A stretch of 64,000 bases of DNA from Aureobasidium sp. EXF-3400. Lineage: Eukaryota > Ascomycota > Dothideomycetes > Dothideales > Saccotheciaceae. Shown here piece by piece: positions 19,838 to 30,658 of this stretch. The stretch covers positions 62,001 to 126,000 of the forward strand of contig SWBL01000004.1 in the NCBI GenBank assembly GCA_024195585.1, read 5' to 3'. The stretch's first letter is position 1, and the number at the start of each line of letters is the position of its first letter. The notes beneath the pieces were generated by a model. It had not been told where the DNA came from. It did not search any database and saw only the letters and a list, made by a program, of their open reading frames with translations. Both the position numbers and the translations under genes were made by a program.

Positions 19838-21187
19838 ATGACAGCAAAAATCTTTACCAGTGCTGCACATGCAAGAGGTCCATTTGTCCCCAACACAAAT
19901 TTCACCTTACATTCCACGCAAATTGGCCAGAACGAGAGATATACATCCAGACCGGTTTACAATAGGGCTAGGACAACGCCTAACGAACTATTACGCGAGA
20001 TGCAAGGACTTCAAATACGAACGCCAGCAAATGCTGGCAGCTACAAAATCACCACCGAAGCATCAAAGAAAGGATCAGAAGATCAAGAAATGCTCACTCC
20101 TCCTTCTACACCTGCACGGGCAAAGGCCAACGAGCAGTTTCCTTCTCGGCGATCACTGGATGCTTGTCAATCTCGTGTCTCGGAACTTGATTTTACTCCC
20201 GACTTGTCAAAAGCACAGTTGCTAGGCGAAGGTGTCTGGAGTAAAGTATACAGTATTCCAGCGGTTCCTCTTGGTCAAAGTCATAATGGACGCCCTATAA
20301 CACCGCCCTCGACACCACACAAAAGCACATTTGCACCGCCCCAACAGTATGCAATCAAGACAGCGACACGCTCAGATGCAGCCGCCGTCTTCGAGGCCGA
20401 AGCACAAATACTCACGCACATTCAAAACTATGATTCAAGTTCTGATTACGTGGTCCCCTTCGTTGGCGTCTGCACAGGTACCTCATCACCTTCTCTTCTC
20501 TTTCAGCGTGCCGATGCTGGATCCTTGGAATCTCTTCTCGAATCATCATCAAACCTTTCTCTCTCTTCGACCTTGGATCTTTTCCTCCACATCCTTCAAC
20601 AATTAACCCACGGTCTCTACTTCCTTCACAACACAACAAATACCATCCACGCCGATATCAAACCCGCAAACATCCTACTCTCCTCAACTTCCTGCCCGTC
20701 GACACCTACAGCTCGCTACGCAGACTTCAGCACAAGTTTCGTAGCTGACACAACACCGTTGTCGCACTCAGGAGGCGGCACTTATTCCTTCATGGCCCCC
20801 GAGCAACTCTCTCGCGACCCTGAAGCCTCCACGCCAACATACGCTTCTGACGTTTACTCTGCGGGCATCACCTTGCTCTTCTTCCTGTGTGGCGGTAATC
20901 CGTTTGCCTCCATGGTCAATAATGGCTTCCGTCTTCGAGAAGCGGTCAAAATGGGCGATGCGATGAGTTGGGCTATGCAAGAACCTGCCTTTGAAAACAG
21001 AGTCGAGCAGTTGCAGAAGGTCTGGGAGGAGCGAGGTGGTGAAGGCAAGATCTTGGGATTGGTGGCGCCTGCGTTGAGGAAGAAGAGGGAAGATAGAATT
21101 GAAGCTGGGGCATGGTGCAGGAAGGTTGATGCTGCAATTGCAAAGTTGAACAAGATGGAATCTGTTGGGTTGGGTATCAGATGCTAG
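19838..21187 (+). CDS. Protein kinase with HAD and DFS in place of HRD and DFG
   Basis: A single exon of 449 residues. The first in-frame ATG is 19838. Residues 1-130 look disordered and contain two TPPSTP-type Ser/Thr-Pro motifs (EMLTPPSTP and, further on, ITPPSTPHKS). The kinase domain runs from about 130 to 430. It has the glycine loop LGEGVWSKVYS, the beta3 lysine in YAIK, a candidate alpha-C Glu in FEAEAQIL, the catalytic loop IHADIKPANILL, the magnesium motif ADFSTSF, the activation-segment end MAPEQLS, and helix F SDVYSAG. Arg of HRD is Ala and Gly of DFG is Ser, while the catalytic Asp, Lys and Asn remain. It is probably active but regulated differently. Substrate is unknown. Wee1-like kinases also lack the HRD Arg, but similarity is insufficient to name it. 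Confidence 0.85.
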   Translation: MTAKIFTSAAHARGPFVPNTNFTLHSTQIGQNERYTSRPVYNRARTTPNELLREMQGLQIRTPANAGSYKITTEASKKGSEDQEMLTPPSTPARAKANEQFPSRRSLDACQSRVSELDFTPDLSKAQLLGEGVWSKVYSIPAVPLGQSHNGRPITPPSTPHKSTFAPPQQYAIKTATRSDAAAVFEAEAQILTHIQNYDSSSDYVVPFVGVCTGTSSPSLLFQRADAGSLESLLESSSNLSLSSTLDLFLHILQQLTHGLYFLHNTTNTIHADIKPANILLSSTSCPSTPTARYADFSTSFVADTTPLSHSGGGTYSFMAPEQLSRDPEASTPTYASDVYSAGITLLFFLCGGNPFASMVNNGFRLREAVKMGDAMSWAMQEPAFENRVEQLQKVWEERGGEGKILGLVAPALRKKREDRIEAGAWCRKVDAAIAKLNKMESVGLGIRC

Positions 21188-21480
21188 AGATGGGTTTCTC
21201 GCATCCTGAGCTTGGGGTTTCATGACTGGAGTTGATGGGCTTATATGGAAGGCGTTTCATGGTTTTTTTCTTTCGTTCATCTTTCTCTTCTTTACTTTAT
21301 ATCTAGGCACGATACCCCTTGGTACAATTTTAGGATACAAACAGGATCATATAGGTCAGGATATACAGGCCAAACAGAACCAGGAAAATGGGTCTTCATA
21401 ACACTCTTGCAGCTCATTAATATTATCAAAACTGAGACGTATATACAAGTCTATCTACTCTTGCCTTGTATCTTCTATGT

Positions 21481-23574
21481 CTAAATACTTTTTACAGCAT
21501 TCCACAAATGCAAGCTGTTAACCGCAACCCACCTACAAATCCACCGTCCGATATCCATATGCGCAACTTCTTCACTAGCAAAAATCTTGAACCACACCAC
21601 CACCAATAGCACCCTGACTGCAACATCTAGCAAGCCAATCAAGCCCTCGAATCCAAAGAGATACGTATCAGCAATCAGGACTCTCGTCACAGTATCCCTA
21701 TAAACATGCTCGAGCCGAGTGGACATCCCCTGGTCGAATATTGTAGATGTGTTCTTGCTTAGTCGCTGAGCTGCGACAGCAGCATACTTTTCATCATTGG
21801 CAAAACAAGATTGAATAAAGCAATCCAGATCTGAGAATGGCAAGGTGTCACTTGCTTCGTCGCTCATTTCAGTAGTAGAGTCGGGGTTTGCGCCAGGCGG
21901 AGGTGCAGAACGGAATCTCTGGAGCAAGCGCCAACGGTACTGATCAACAGTTCCGAGATCACTCATGGCAGGAGTGGTGGATTCCATCGTTGACAGAACC
22001 AGAGGCAAGTTTTCAGCATTTTCGAGAACGCAAGTGCGGTTATCGGGGTTGGGGTGTATGCTTTCCATGAAGAAGGCTCTGGAGGTGTAGCCGTGATGCA
22101 CAAATCTCGTGTAGAAAGCTGGAGTAAGGACTTTCAATCCCAACTGCTTGGGAACCTGGTTCTCTGTAACGTTCTTGGAGGTCAAGGTGATGCAGGTTCC
22201 TAAGCCACCAGCTGGTGTGTACTTGAATTGCAGAGGCTCAGATGAAGAATCGACAAGGAAGCTGAGGTAGGAAAAGAAGAAAGCTTCCAGAGTTGCTTCG
22301 GACGATGTATGTGTGCGACCAATACTCGAAACCAGGACTTCGGGTCGGAACCAGACGTGGAGTTTGCGTTTGAAGTATAACTTATATGCCTGCGTAAGGA
22401 TTCTAGGGAACGTGAGGAAGCCCACCCAGAACCAGGACACTAGTGTTTTGAGGATCTGAGAGGTGCTCATGGCCGTTGGATCCATGTAATCGTCGTCTGA
22501 GTACACACGAGCAACAAGTTTGGCCTGAGCTTGTGAGGAGTTGAGTACGACAAGATTATCCAAGACTTTGGAGCCAGACCTCAGAGCGGCGACTGGATCA
22601 GCAGCTGTAAGCGAGTACGTGCCTTTGCGAGAATTAAACGGCGAGACGTGAAAATCTTTGGCCCAGGAATTGGTGAATTTTGTGGCTTTTGCAGGTGCTT
22701 CGAAGCCATCTGGCACCGAGTCATCAGTAGCCTTCTCCTCGGCTTTGAGAAGATATAGTCGACGTTCTCCAAAGGTATTGTTGACTTCCAGTACCATCGT
22801 AACGAGATGCTTTGAGTTGTCGTAGATGTACCAGAATGATACTGGGTTGAATGAGTAACCCAAGAATTTCGGTGCTGTCACGAGATAGGCGAAAGACCAG
22901 GCTTCATCCTGGACACCCTCTCCGCGCAGATAGCATCTCAGCCGCGCTTCAAGTCCGCGCTCTTCTCCACCTCGATACAGATAGTCCGAAGCATTGACAT
23001 CAAACCATCCTTTCCGTCTCTGGCTTGACGGCAGCAGTTCCAGATTGCTGGAAAGCATTGATCCAGCACATCCCTTGAAGTTGACAGGTACTCCAACAGA
23101 AAAGTAAGAGTACGCAAAAGAATGCTTTTGAGGGAACATCCGCGAATGAGTAGTGCGTCCAGGCAGCAGTAGAGGCGGTAGAAACTGCTCTTTCGAAAAT
23201 TCATCTATTTGCTCTGCAGCCGCTTGAAATGGCTCTGCTTCTCCTCTCCAGGCAATCAGGCCAGCAAAGATCATGAGCAGTATGAGGAAGGCGAAGACTT
23301 TTAGTTCCACGAATCGTGTTTCCAGAATCCATTGTGGAGGCTTCAACGCATCTGTCCCATAGAAGTAGAGTCCGATAGCTAGTAAAATTGCAGCATCTGT
23401 GAGACCAGTCGTTGAATATTGGCTTCTCAGTAGCCATAGTGGTTGTGTAAGCGCATCCCACAGTGGTCGGATTGGGGATATCACACATGCGTGTGCGATG
23501 GATAGTGACAAGACAAAGACAAGATATGCATTCCAGCGGACCATGTCATGACCGTGGTCAGTCTGTACTCCCAT
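21481..23574 (-). CDS. Large DUF1365-domain membrane protein
   Basis: An intronless gene of 697 residues starting at ATG 23574. The N-terminal 130 residues contain about three hydrophobic helices (YLVFVLSLSIAHACVI, AILLAIGLYFY, FAFLILLMIFAGLIAW). Residues about 145-330 match DUF1365: LGYSFNPVSFWYIYD, LEVNNTFGERRLYLL and FHVSPF are its signature motifs. A region of about 300 residues of unknown nature follows, then a hydrophobic C-terminal segment (FGFEGLIGLLDVAVRVLLVV). In bacteria DUF1365 proteins are about 250 residues and often sit beside cyclopropane-fatty-acid synthase genes. A role in lipid metabolism is therefore plausible, but it is unproven and no such neighbour is seen here. Confidence 0.85.
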   Translation of the reverse strand: MGVQTDHGHDMVRWNAYLVFVLSLSIAHACVISPIRPLWDALTQPLWLLRSQYSTTGLTDAAILLAIGLYFYGTDALKPPQWILETRFVELKVFAFLILLMIFAGLIAWRGEAEPFQAAAEQIDEFSKEQFLPPLLLPGRTTHSRMFPQKHSFAYSYFSVGVPVNFKGCAGSMLSSNLELLPSSQRRKGWFDVNASDYLYRGGEERGLEARLRCYLRGEGVQDEAWSFAYLVTAPKFLGYSFNPVSFWYIYDNSKHLVTMVLEVNNTFGERRLYLLKAEEKATDDSVPDGFEAPAKATKFTNSWAKDFHVSPFNSRKGTYSLTAADPVAALRSGSKVLDNLVVLNSSQAQAKLVARVYSDDDYMDPTAMSTSQILKTLVSWFWVGFLTFPRILTQAYKLYFKRKLHVWFRPEVLVSSIGRTHTSSEATLEAFFFSYLSFLVDSSSEPLQFKYTPAGGLGTCITLTSKNVTENQVPKQLGLKVLTPAFYTRFVHHGYTSRAFFMESIHPNPDNRTCVLENAENLPLVLSTMESTTPAMSDLGTVDQYRWRLLQRFRSAPPPGANPDSTTEMSDEASDTLPFSDLDCFIQSCFANDEKYAAVAAQRLSKNTSTIFDQGMSTRLEHVYRDTVTRVLIADTYLFGFEGLIGLLDVAVRVLLVVVWFKIFASEEVAHMDIGRWICRWVAVNSLHLWNAVKSI

Positions 23575-23874
23575 TCCGTCTCGATACAGTATTTTGGCAG
23601 AATTTAGATGGTCGCATTATTGATGGATCGGGTGGTTGGCGATCGTGAAGCCTGACCACGCAGAGCCGCATCGGAAGTACCGGCAGTGTCAATGACGTTT
23701 CGCGACACGAGATAATATATCTAGATTATTCTTCGACGAGACATCCACTTCCAAGTTTTAATCACTTGACTATATCTATGTTGTCAACAATTTGAACAAT
23801 TTGTTGTGCAACGCGTTGCAGAAAGCAATGGTACAGAAAACCTATCAACAGTCTATGTAGTCCAAACTCCCTCA

Positions 23875-25575
23875 TTAAACAACAAACACCGGGTCAACCT
23901 CCTGCCACTTATCCGGCTGCAAGTCTCGGAGCTTCTCCTTCTTATTCCAAGGAATTCTTCCATTGGCATCTCCAGTGTAGGTCTCCATACTGCCACACCG
24001 ACCTTGCATCAGTTGTTGGACCTCTGCCAACAGTCGTTGCGGCGTTGGCCTTCGGATCTGGTGGAAACGCATACATCGTTGTACAAGCCCTATCAGCTCC
24101 GCACTGTAATGGCAATTACGATGTTGAAATAAATTGGGCCTGAGTTCTCGCCGATAGGGATCGTCAAAGTGAAGTTCAGTGTTCCTTGGTACTTGAGATG
24201 GCATTGTACGCCAATCAGTCTCCCTGTCAAGCGGAGATGTTAGTCGACTACAGTCTCATATTCACAAGATCTTGAAGATATGAGAGACTTACGGAAGGTA
24301 AACATCAAGACGCATCATGCAAGCGATAACCATGCCTATCTGCCAAACATTGGTCTTGTGAGTAACTTTCAAGCCCGGAACTTCGTACTCTCCATTCGGC
24401 CTAGCGAGTTCCTGGACAACCGTTAGCTATGCAATCTGGGGCCTGTACTCTGATCCTTGTTGTTACCGGTGGTGTAAAGGATACTTGCATGGCCTCTTCC
24501 CAAGTTCCAAATCGATTTCTTGTCATGAAGTCGATGTGCCGCGAAGAGCCAAAGTCAGACAACTAGATTATATATGAGTATAATGTTCCAAATTGACACT
24601 ACTGATCGTGATATTACCTTAGGAATTGGCCATATCTTGAATCTGTTAGGGTCGCTCGCGCCCAAGAAAACTTGGCGGATTGGTTAGTACGGGACTCGAT
24701 ACGCGTGAGAGAGAGCAAGAGTACTTACTGTTAGTAGGACACAAGTCACCATGCAAGACATTCGCCCTTTCCATGGCTACAGCACACTTTGCCAATGCCT
24801 CAAACATTCTCCAAATGAAACCTTCGTGAAAAGGTACATCACGGACGACCTGCAATTTGCGCCGTGGGTGGCCGCCAGGAGTCTTTGCTTTTGACACTCG
24901 GTAACTTCTTTTCTCTTCCCTCTGAGCCATGATCTGGGTATGCAAGTCGCCGTGCGGACAGTATTCGAAATACAGCTTGTAACTCGGTATGCGGTAGGTG
25001 ATGGGCTTTCCCGACAGGGGATTGCGTTGTCTTGGTGGACCCCCCAGAATGTCTGGATCTCCTAATGGTGGGTCTAGATAGGACATGATCCTGCCATCTG
25101 CATCATATCTGAAAGGATCATGTAGGTTTCCATAACCAAGGCATCTGGTAACGAACTGCCCGTCTCCAGCATTGGCGGCTTCGAGTTGGTCGTACACCTC
25201 GTTACTGATCATGGCTTCTCGAGGCTCGCCTCCAATATCTCCATCTCGCCACATACTTGGAAGCGCCCAAGCCTCAGTTCCAGGAAATACGTTCTTGACA
25301 ATGACACGGTCGATGACGCGATTGTTGGCATCAACGCAACACCAAAGGTGGACCACACCTAGGCCTCCGTCTCCCAAAGGTTGTTCTTGTCCTCTGTCGT
25401 CACGGGAGGTCTGAATTGGCAACCACTCGCCCTGTTGCAATGCTCGTGCGTTGCCTCTGTGTTGCGGTCTTCTGAAATGCCATTTCTTCAAGAATCTCGA
25501 GGTCAGTTCGTCTTGCACAGCTTGCGCCAGCCCTGAGAAAGGGTTAAAGTGGTATTGTGTGATAAGCTTTACCAT
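23875..25575 (-). CDS. Divergent protein kinase-like protein, copy 1 of a tandem pair
   Basis: Five exons (24729-25575, 24618-24670, 24467-24562, 24293-24411, 23875-24223) give 487 residues. The first ATG in frame is 25575 (MVKLITQYH). The kinase-like fold shows a glycine loop LGDGGLGVVHLW, beta3 lysine RVIVK, hinge YFEYCPHGDLHTQI, catalytic loop VLHGDLCPTN, magnesium motif LSDFGSS, and helix F region HKTNVWQIGMVI. HRD is changed to HGD and the usual catalytic-loop Lys is Cys, while Asp and Asn remain. An APE motif is not evident. The C-terminus ends with a conserved RIPWNKKEKLRDL tail shared with the next gene. The pair shares four intron positions, showing tandem duplication. It could be a weak kinase or a pseudokinase. 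Function is unknown. Confidence 0.8.
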
Positions 25576-26296
25576 CTTGTAGAGTGTGAGCGGTGATACA
25601 GATGGCAAAAGGATTCTGCGCGCGGATCCAACCTGGACATCCTTCTCAGAACGAGACTTCTCGCCCGCCGCATGCGGATACTAGTCTGTTCGAATTCACG
25701 GACAAAGGGAAACGAACCAGAGCAGAACGCGCTGTCGATTTCTTTGTGATTCAGCTATCCAACAGGTCGTTTGTGAGGAACGAACGATTATCTACATGTC
25801 AGAAACAGATCCAATGAAACACTCTTGGTTTCATGAAACAAAATAGGAAGCCACCATTCACTTTCCACTGACTTCAGATCCAGCCATCTCTCACTTCGGG
25901 CGCTCACCTCCTTACTGTCAATCACCATAACGAAACCAAATTACCTCTCCACCAGCGAATTGGTGAAGTTGGCCCAATTGGTAAGTCCATTCCCACGTTC
26001 TTTGCGATAAAACTCCTAGAAGTCCTTGGTTCGATCCTCGGATGTAGCGGAACATTTACGTTCTTTCTCTCTTGCAAAGGTAGAATACTTTGCACGCAGG
26101 TGGGGGTTTTCCCAAGCAGCTGAAATAGCTACTTGGTTTTTTGCTCGGTCGATTGAGATGATTTTTTTTTCTTGTGACAGCTTTATAAGCGTAGCATGCT
26201 GTGTCATTCCAGATTTTTGCAATGTATTAGTATGATATCTAGAGATCTCTTCCAAGATGTTGAGATCTTTACATGATAACTGACTCTGATGGCCAA
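25576..26296. other. Intergenic between the tandem kinase-like genes
   Basis: About 720 bp containing the promoter of kinase-like copy 1 and the 3' flank of copy 2. A tRNA-like patch near 25968-26045 was considered and not accepted. No gene is seen. Confidence 0.4.
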
Positions 26297-27854
26297 TCAT
26301 GGTCTCAGACGAATATCAGTTCCCGTGCCAACTGCCCAGATATCCTTGAGATTTCCTCGAAGTCTCTCTTTCTTGTTCCAAGGAATCCTAGTAACCCTGC
26401 CGTATGAATCGAATCCACCAAGACGACCATCCATCAACCGTCTTACCAGTTTTAGCAGCTGCTTGGGACTCGGTCTCTGAGTCGGATCGTACTTCACACA
26501 CGCTCGGACGAGCTTTCTCAGCTCTGCACTGTAGTGGGCTGAGTTGTGTTGAAGCTTTCGAATCTCCCTTTGGTTCAAGATGTCAAAGCGGAGTTGTCGA
26601 TCTACCGGTCGTAGCGGTTGATCTGTAGTACGTACGGTCTCCCTAAGGTTGCGATCCAATCAGTATAAGATCTCACAGGAAGAGTCGTGATTGAAGGGCG
26701 AAGACCTACGGCAGTTGTGGTTGCAAGCGCATTAGACAGCAGATGATTAGACCAATGCTCCACACGTTTGTCTTGTTGGTGACATGCAAGCCAGGAACAG
26801 CCCAGTCAAAAGTGGCAGAGTCTCTGGTCAGTTCCTGAAGCAATTGTTAGAACACGTGTTTTGATTAAGATAGGTCAAATTTTGAGATTACCGGTGGTGT
26901 GAAGTACGGGTGCATTGCTTCATCGTTTCCCGTAAGCCGTCTTCTAGCAGCTTCGTCGATGATTCGTGATGACCCAAAATCAGCTAGCTGAATTGCTCGT
27001 TAACAAGAGCTCAGATTCTTTCGAGTTATCTTCTTTCTAAGCTTACCTTGGGAACAGGCCAGATCTTGAATCTCTCAGGATCGCCAGTGGATAGCAGGAC
27101 TTTCCCATTGATCAGTTTCTGTTGTACTTGAACATATGATGCAGAACTCACTGTTGCTTGTGGTGATATCTGAATGTACAATGTTGGATTGGTCCATTGC
27201 TACAGCACACTCTGCAAGCGCTTCGAATGTCATCCAGATAAATCCTTCGTGGAAAGGTTCTCGAGCCTCCCTCTGTCATATGATGGCATCCCTCAAATCG
27301 CCAAATGGGCAGTACTCAAAGTAGAGCTTGTAAGCTGCTATATCCCTGTAGATGGTGTTTCCCGTCGTTGCAACCACCTCCGCTCTAGGATCCTGCATCC
27401 CACCATAGCCAAGGCACTGTGTGACGAATTTGCCATCGCCTTGGGAAGCCTCCAAGTTGTCGTAAATTTCGTTGCCCAGCATACTTTCTCTAGGCTCGCC
27501 TCCTATCTCTCCGTTTCGCCAGACATCTTTGCGCTCCCAGGTTCTGACTCCAGGATGTACCTGTTTCACAATGACCCGGTCTCGAATGCGGTTGTTGTCA
27601 TCAATGCAGCACCAGAGATGCACTATCCCCATACCACCCTCGCCGAGTGGATGCTCTCCTCGCCACCAATAAGGTTGCATCGGCAGCCATTGTCCGGCCC
27701 GTAGTTGACGTGCTGTTCCAGTGTGATCAGGACGACCGAAGGTCCATCTGAGGAATCGATCAACCAGTTTGTCTTTGGCACCATTACGGAGACCACCATA
27801 GGAATGCCTGTCCAAGTTTGGCAGCAAAGGCTGGGGATTACGAGCTCGAGGCAT
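26297..27854 (-). pseudogene. Divergent protein kinase-like gene, copy 2, interrupted by TGA
   Basis: This is a paralogue of the gene at 23875-25575 with the same exon plan: 27152-27854, 27047-27099, 26892-26987, 26710-26834, 26297-26642, together 441 codons. Motifs are LGEGGMGIVHLW, RVIVK, YFEYCPFGDLRDAI, catalytic loop IVHSDITTSN, LADFGSS, and tail RIPWNKKERLRGNL. In exon 1 a TGA at 27276-27278 interrupts the frame. The sequence continues in frame as QREAREPFHEGFIW, matching copy 1 (MAQREEKR... then PFHEGFIW). A stretch of about 25 residues present in copy 1 is missing just after. No GT donor allows an intron over the TGA. All splice sites and downstream motifs remain good, so the stop may be recent. 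The truncated product would contain only the N-lobe. Confidence 0.7.
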
Positions 27855-28241
27855 GGCGCAAAATTGCGAGTGGTAACAGTGCAAGTGAGGGGATAAACTA
27901 GTGTATGTTTAGAGAACTCACAAAATCGTTGCGCTGTCATATTAATCACCATCATTGTCGCATCCGGTTGCCAGTCTTTTGCAAACGGAACCTGCACAAA
28001 GGCGATTTCGGTACACAAAGCCTTAACAAAAATTCTTTGTCATGATGGCTCTGGCTGCGGCCTTCACAACAGAATGAATTGTCACATTTCATCCAAACAA
28101 ATGCTCAGATGGCCACACGTCACGCCAGATTGGTCAGAGCATAATGGATTTGAGGATAGAATTTGCATTTTAGGTTGGCGGAGAACATTTCTCGTTTCCG
28201 CGATTGAGATAAAGCGATGCAGCGTGCTTTCCAGAAGCAGC
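27855..28241. other. Intergenic
   Basis: About 390 bp between kinase-like copy 2 (promoter side) and the 3' end of GUF1. Nothing else is seen. Confidence 0.4.
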
Positions 28242-30271
28242 TCATTTCGCCAAGAAGCCCTGGAATGCTTTCTGGTCAATCACGACGTTGCCAACAGCTC
28301 TGAGCTTCTTCCTTCCTTCCTTTTGCCTCTCGAGCAGTTTCCTTCTTCTACTGGTATCAGCTGCGTGAAGCTTTGCAAGAACGTCCTTTCGGAAAGGCTT
28401 GATGGTTTCACGAGCCACAATTCTTCTGCCAGCAACAGCCTGAATGACGATCTCAAACATTTGTCGATCGACATGCTCCTTGAATTTTGTGACCCATTGC
28501 TTGCCGATGCGCTCAGCTTGACTGTGATGACAAACACGAGCAACCGCATCAACAGGGATTTTGTTGACGTGCAATTGTAGCTTAATGATGCTAGACTTGC
28601 GCCAGCCAGCATCCTCGTAGTCAAGGGACGCATAACCTTTAGTCAAGCCTTTAAGCTTGCCAAAGAAGTCATCTACGAGTTGCGCTAGCGGCAGTTCGTA
28701 TTTGAGGATGACTTGTGTCGATGTAAAGAATGTGAGCTCGCTTTGTACACCGCGGTTGCCTTCGCACAGTTCAATGACCTTGCCAAGATACTCCTCGGGC
28801 ATGGTGATGGTGGCAAGGACAAACGGTTCTTGTAGTTCCTGTACCTTTTGATGCAGTGTGTCGGTTTCGGGGAAATCGTTCGGATTCGAGACAATTGTCT
28901 CTTTGCCCTTCTGGTCGATGATTTTGAATGGTACGGACGGAGGAGTGATGATGATACTCGCCCCATGCTCTTGTCTAAGACGGTCCTCAAAGACTGAGCA
29001 ATGCAGTGTGCCCAAGAAGCCCAGACGCCAGCCCGCACCTAGAGCTTCCGATGACTCCTTCTGAACATAAACACTACGATCGTTGAGGACAATCTGGTTG
29101 ATGCTGTCTTCCAGATGTTCGTAGTTGCTCTGGTCGACGGGGAATGCGGCGACAAAAACCATGGGCTTAGGCTCCTCAAAACCAGGCAGCATCTCAACAA
29201 GCTTCTCCGAGCCGACAGTGGTGTATGTGTCGCCGACTTTGGCATCTTGCGAACGCTTCATTCCAGGGTTGAAGTAAATGTAACCGACCTGACCAGCGCG
29301 CAAAACCGACATTGGTGTCTGAAGGGGGTACATGATTCCGACCTCGCCAACATAGTATTTGATGCCAGTAGCGAACGAAGTGACATGGTCGCCTGGCTTG
29401 ACCTGTCCTTGAAAAATGCGAACCAGCAAAATGACACCCTTGTAGTTGTCGTACCACGAATCTACTAGGAGAAGACGTAACGGCTTGTTTTCGTCTCCAA
29501 CAGGAGCGGGGATGTTCTCGACAACGCTAGGGAGCAATGCCTCGACATTGATACCAGACTTTGCTGAAACCAGAACTGCCTTGTTGGGGTCCAACTCGAA
29601 AGTGTCCCTGATCTGTTCAAGTGCGCGCGGGGCGTCGGCTGTAGGCAGATCGATCTTGTTGATGACGGGGACAAGAGTGAGGCCTTGGGAGAAAGCAAGG
29701 TAGAAGTTGGCGACGGTCTGTGCCTGCACACCCTGACTTGCGTCAACCACTAGCAAAGCTGTATGGACATGGTCAGCGCATGGATTTTGTCGACATTGGA
29801 GCTACTGGACAACGTACCTCCGCCGCAACTGGCATAACTTCTCGAGACCTCTGCTCTGAAGTCGACGTGACCAGGAGTATCGACCAAGTGTAACATATAG
29901 TCCAGGCCCTTGTGGTTGTAGAGCATGGTACATGTCTGAGCCTTGACAGTGATACCTCTTTCTCGCTCGACGTCGAGCCTGTCCAAACTTTGGGCATTTC
30001 CACCTTTTTCAATGACACCAGTAATCTCGAGCAGGCGGTCACTTAAGGTACTCTTCCCATGGTCGACGTGGGCGACGATGCAGAAGTTGCGGAAGCGCTC
30101 TATAGGGATGGCGGCGATACGTTTCTCGAGGTCGGATTGCACCTTAGCGGCCTGGGCTAGTCTGCAGGGTGCTGCGTGGAAGAGGCGTGTATAGGCATGG
30201 TTGATCTTGGGCGCGTTGACGTTACACGCTCCGAGGCGTCTATGAAGGGCGCGAAAGAAGCATGCTTGCAT
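28242..30271 (-). CDS. GUF1: Mitochondrial elongation factor 4 (LepA/Guf1 GTPase)
   Basis: Guf1 is the mitochondrial counterpart of bacterial LepA/EF4, a ribosome-bound translational GTPase that supports mitochondrial protein synthesis under stress. Exons 29818-30271 and 28242-29758 give 656 residues. The N-terminal 40 residues are basic and hydroxylated without acidic residues ([25 protein letters not shown]), fitting a mitochondrial presequence. The G motifs are AHVDHGKST (G1), RGITV (G2), DTPGH (G3), NKIDLP (G4) and SAKSG (G5). The LepA C-terminal domain is intact ([38 protein letters not shown]). The gene is divergent from MAD2. Confidence 0.95.
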
Positions 30272-30658
30272 CTGGTCCTGCGGTCTGTCTGCCCGGGGGA
30301 AGTCGAATACCTAGTCGTGTCTTTTTGATGTACCACTCTGTAATAATTATTTCGAGGCTTGGGCTGCGCTGCTTTGGACTTCGTCCTTGTCGGCCCGAAG
30401 CTGCCCGAGCTCTCCCTCGCTGTCACCATCAATCCCACGACTCGCCAGCCATATCGTTCTATCACACTGCTTGCGACCCTCGCTTGTCCATCAAACTTTC
30501 GTAACCTTCGATTCTCCGAGCCACTACCCTCCCTGGTCCTTGTCTTCTTCTCTCTGCACACTAATTGACCACTGATCCACTGCATAAACAAACCAATCTT
30601 TTCTCCGACTGCCAATACTTCCAACTACCACTAGGTTGAAACAAATCACACATCCATC
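30272..30658. promoter_or_regulatory. Divergent promoter between GUF1 and MAD2
   Basis: The 387 bp separate the two start codons, so both promoters are here. The MAD2 side is rich in C/T. No specific site is assigned. Confidence 0.5.

Noticed and set aside
25968..26045. Possible tRNA gene: box A-like tggcccaattgg and box B-like ggttcgatcct on the plus strand
   Set aside because: The acceptor stem pairs at only about five of seven positions, the T stem is poor, and no convincing anticodon arm is found between the boxes. A covariance-model scan would settle it.
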